A stretch of 61,789 nucleotides of DNA from Leptolinea sp. UBA5203 (GTDB lineage: Bacteria > Chloroflexota > Anaerolineae > Anaerolineales > Anaerolineaceae): NCBI GenBank assembly GCA_002412765.1, contig DHVR01000069.1, positions 60,683 to 122,471 of the forward strand. The letters are read 5' to 3'. Shown here one piece after another: positions 60,169 to 61,789 of this stretch. The notes beneath the pieces were generated by a model that was not told the DNA's origin, searched no databases, and saw only the letters and a list, made by a program, of their open reading frames with translations. How positions within the stretch are numbered: the first letter of the stretch is position 1; every line of letters begins with the position of its first letter. The position numbers were made by a program, and so were the translations under genes.

Positions 60169-61251
60169 CTACAAAACATTGGAAAGATCAATCTTGCGGG
60201 AAGCTGCTCTAGCTTGCAGCCATTCCTCTTCCGTTCCAACCAAGTCAGGTATTGTTCCCGTTTCTCTTGACACCATTTTTATCGCATCCACAGAACAAGC
60301 CAGAATGCACTGCCCGCATCCCTGACATTTCTGCTCAAGGACATGCATTCCGTCATCATCCTCAATGGCCTCAAATGGACATCGCTCCATACAGGCGCCA
60401 CAGGTGATGCAATCCTCTTCAGCGATGACCGCCATATAAGGCGATTTGGCCACCACATCCGCCAACCCCAATTCTTTCATTCCGCGCAAAATAGCACAGG
60501 AGCAGGTGCAGCAGTTGCACAGATACCAGTGACCATCGCGATGATTACTGACAGAATGTACCAGGCCGGCGTTTGCAGCGATTTGCAGCACTTCCAGGGC
60601 ACCCTCCAAATCCAATTTTCGGATGACCTCATTTCCCGGAAAGGCATTTTCCCTGTCACTCATCACCATGCAGACTTCCAAGGGATGTTCACAGCCCTCA
60701 TCCAGCAATTCGCGCTGTTTGCGGCAGATACATTCCGAGACGCCCCAGGAAGCCATGGATTTCACCAACGAGGCCGCACTCATGTAAGGCTGCACGGACA
60801 TATCCGTGGTGATGGCCTCCCCAACGGGAATGACCCGATGGAAAGGCGGCTGAACCTGCACCATGGCAGCCCGTGTTTTTTGATAATAGTCTTCAAATAA
60901 TTCGGCAAATTCCCGGTCAATGCGTCCGGCCTGCATTTCATAAATGCCCACCACAAAGGGCAGCAATCCAAAACCCATACCGCCGCGCGGAATCCCGCCC
61001 ACTTTGATCAGGCCTTTCTTGGCCATACTCTTTAATAAACCGGAGACCTCGCGCACATCCATGCCAATCCGTTCAGCGATTTCGCCGGGCTTTTCCAACG
61101 TCATACGCAACTGAGCTCCCAGCACAGCTTCTTCCGGGCTGAAAAGATAAGCCAGCAAACGCAATTCAGCGCCGTCATCGGTGGAAGGGAATCCCTGGGG
61201 TAATTCATCTAAACGACTGGCTAATTGTTGATAAATTTCTTGATCCTGCAT
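60169..61251 (-). CDS. Two-cluster 4Fe-4S ferredoxin with winged-helix N-terminus
   Basis: 360 aa. Residues about 28-90 look like a winged-helix domain (RMTLEKPGEIAERIGMDVREVSGLLKSMAKKGLIKV). A middle region carries CICR and CNCCTCSC cysteine clusters, and the C-terminal 100 residues hold two CxxCxxCxxxC sites, CITCGACMERCPFEA and CQGCGQCILACSVDA. The second site ends CS instead of CP. It may be an electron carrier that senses or responds to redox state; DNA binding is only a possibility. GAGAGGA lies 8 bases before the ATG. Confidence 0.85.
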   Translation of the reverse strand: MQDQEIYQQLASRLDELPQGFPSTDDGAELRLLAYLFSPEEAVLGAQLRMTLEKPGEIAERIGMDVREVSGLLKSMAKKGLIKVGGIPRGGMGFGLLPFVVGIYEMQAGRIDREFAELFEDYYQKTRAAMVQVQPPFHRVIPVGEAITTDMSVQPYMSAASLVKSMASWGVSECICRKQRELLDEGCEHPLEVCMVMSDRENAFPGNEVIRKLDLEGALEVLQIAANAGLVHSVSNHRDGHWYLCNCCTCSCAILRGMKELGLADVVAKSPYMAVIAEEDCITCGACMERCPFEAIEDDDGMHVLEQKCQGCGQCILACSVDAIKMVSRETGTIPDLVGTEEEWLQARAASRKIDLSNVL

Positions 61252-61362
61252 AGAATAATCCTCTCCGGTTAACTCCTGGATAAATTTATTGTACCTGATA
61301 ATGAGATTGAGTTTTAAGTGTCTTCTTCATGGCATGATTCTCGCAGCGTTTATCGCATTGTC

Positions 61363-61391
61363 TTGTCAAGCAGGGTGGGTTGCGCTATAAT
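61363..61391 (+). promoter_or_regulatory. tRNA-Val promoter
   Basis: TTGTCA (61363-61368, 5 of 6 consensus), 17-base spacer, TATAAT (61386-61391). The start would be near 61398, four bases before the tRNA. Confidence 0.8.
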
Positions 61392-61401
61392 CAGTGCATA
61401 C

Positions 61402-61475
<74 letters not shown>

Positions 61476-61479
61476 CCTG

Positions 61480-61504
61480 AAAGCCACATTATTGTGGCTT
61501 TTTT
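61480..61504 (+). terminator. tRNA-Val terminator
   Basis: AAAGCCACA, loop TTAT, TGTGGC followed by a T run (61499-61504), right after the tRNA. Confidence 0.9.
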
Positions 61505-61521
61505 GTTTTAACCCAGGTGTA

Positions 61522-61616
61522 GGTTTCCCCACAGGGGGGACAGGCGAGTCCCTCTCGCGAAGCACTCCCGCAGGGAGCAAGCCCACAAGAAGTCATCGAT
61601 TTTTGATGACTTTTTT
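61522..61616 (+). repeat. tRNA-tail-like tandem repeat, unit 1
   Basis: About 95 bases. Contains CGAGTCCCTC, CGCG and GCCCAC in the same order as the tRNA-Val 3' end (61459-61475) with about 22 extra bases, then a second hairpin-terminator agtcatc/gatgact with T run. About 95% identical to unit 2 at an offset of 111 bases. Confidence 0.8.
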
Positions 61617-61632
61617 GTTTAAATCCGGTCGT

Positions 61633-61727
61633 GGTTTTCCCACAAGGGGGACAGGCGAGTCCCTCTCGCGAAGCACTCCCGCAGGGAGCAAGCCCACAGG
61701 AAGTTATCGATTTTTGATGACTTTTTG
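61633..61727 (+). repeat. tRNA-tail-like tandem repeat, unit 2
   Basis: Second copy of the unit at 61522, with a few substitutions, again ending in a hairpin and T run. The window ends 62 bases later; no ORF of interest follows. Confidence 0.8.
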
Positions 61728-61789
61728 TATTAATTCTCAATTTCCCAGAGGCCGTCAAATCTGTAGCGGCCGTCTAAAAAGGTCGACTA

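Noticed and set aside
61522..61727. Possible CRISPR array
   Set aside because: Only two copies of a 95-base unit with a 16-base gap; the unit is tRNA-tail-like with terminators.
61489..61758. Minus-strand ORF encoding a Cys-rich repeat peptide (CGLAPCGSASREGLACPPCG twice)
   Set aside because: It is a translation of the tandem noncoding repeats and terminators; no start signal and no family.

Overview
The window reads as a stretch of bacterial chromosome, most likely from an uncultured member of the Chloroflexota (class Anaerolineae). This is inferred from gene content and style: secreted or membrane proteins with long Thr/Pro linkers, stacked M42 peptidases, a bactofilin-like membrane protein, a SHOCT-like protein, a BchI/ChlD-type chelatase read through a -1 frameshift, and many small intergenic palindromes. 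No rRNA or complete marker set is present, so the assignment is tentative. Almost everything is housekeeping or ordinary accessory content. There is no phage, intact IS element or CRISPR array.

Layout. 1-3506 (+): 3' end of pyrG, a GGDEF protein, eno. 3600-7251 (-): operon of uracil-DNA glycosylase, M1-type lipoprotein peptidase, alpha/beta hydrolase and SDR. 7381-8433 (+): LCP cell-wall ligase. 8444-10493 (-): ruvB-queA. 10620-12996 (+): upp, ThiF/MoeB-like E1 enzyme, PIG-L deacetylase. 13077-17438 (-): clpB, tpiA, OsmC. 17683-18433 (+): stand-alone cyclic-nucleotide-binding domain plus NifU-like protein. 18464-22011 (-): GNAT, prs, fpg, membrane protein, SHOCT-like protein. 22168-25115 (-): mutase B12-binding subunit and MeaB, then a D-Ala-D-Ala ligase-like ATP-grasp enzyme with a doubtful small upstream ORF. 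25600-27659 (+): chelatase I and D regions joined by a probable -1 frameshift at A9. 27740-33201 (+): three M42 peptidases, a solute-binding lipoprotein and two small membrane proteins. 33213-35215 (-): M28 peptidase and a methyltransferase-like protein. 35304-38316 (+): bactofilin-like protein, PHP phosphoesterase, phosphoribosyltransferase. 38320-41800 (-): wecC-wecB-glycosyltransferase polysaccharide operon. 42024-48772 (+): a protein with a degenerate IS200/IS605 TnpA-like C-terminal domain, polA, a TPR protein. 49076-50766 (+): ECF sigma and anti-sigma pair. 51480-53894 (+): ftsK. 53895-58315 (-): response regulator, histidine kinase, nucleoside phosphorylase, rsmI, rsmE. 59149-61251 (-): NAD-dependent epimerase and a two-cluster ferredoxin with a winged-helix N-terminus. 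61402-61475 (+): tRNA-Val(CAC), followed by two tandem repeats that resemble its own 3' end plus terminator.

How the parts relate. Nucleotide metabolism (pyrG, upp, prs, a phosphoribosyltransferase, a nucleoside phosphorylase), glycolysis (eno, tpiA), DNA repair and replication (UDG, ruvB, fpg, polA), RNA modification (queA, rsmE, rsmI), envelope building (LCP, wecB/wecC/GT, bactofilin-like) and peptide use (M1, M28 and three M42 enzymes) predominate. B12 metabolism is suggested by the mutase small subunit with MeaB near a chelatase locus.

The two most notable observations are the -1 frameshift site joining the chelatase I and D regions, and the 42024-43613 gene, whose C-terminal domain follows the IS200 TnpA fold pattern but has lost the second His of HUH and the catalytic Tyr. 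Other points are several promoters placed so that mRNAs would begin at or within a few bases of the start codon, and the tRNA-tail-like tandem repeat at the right edge.
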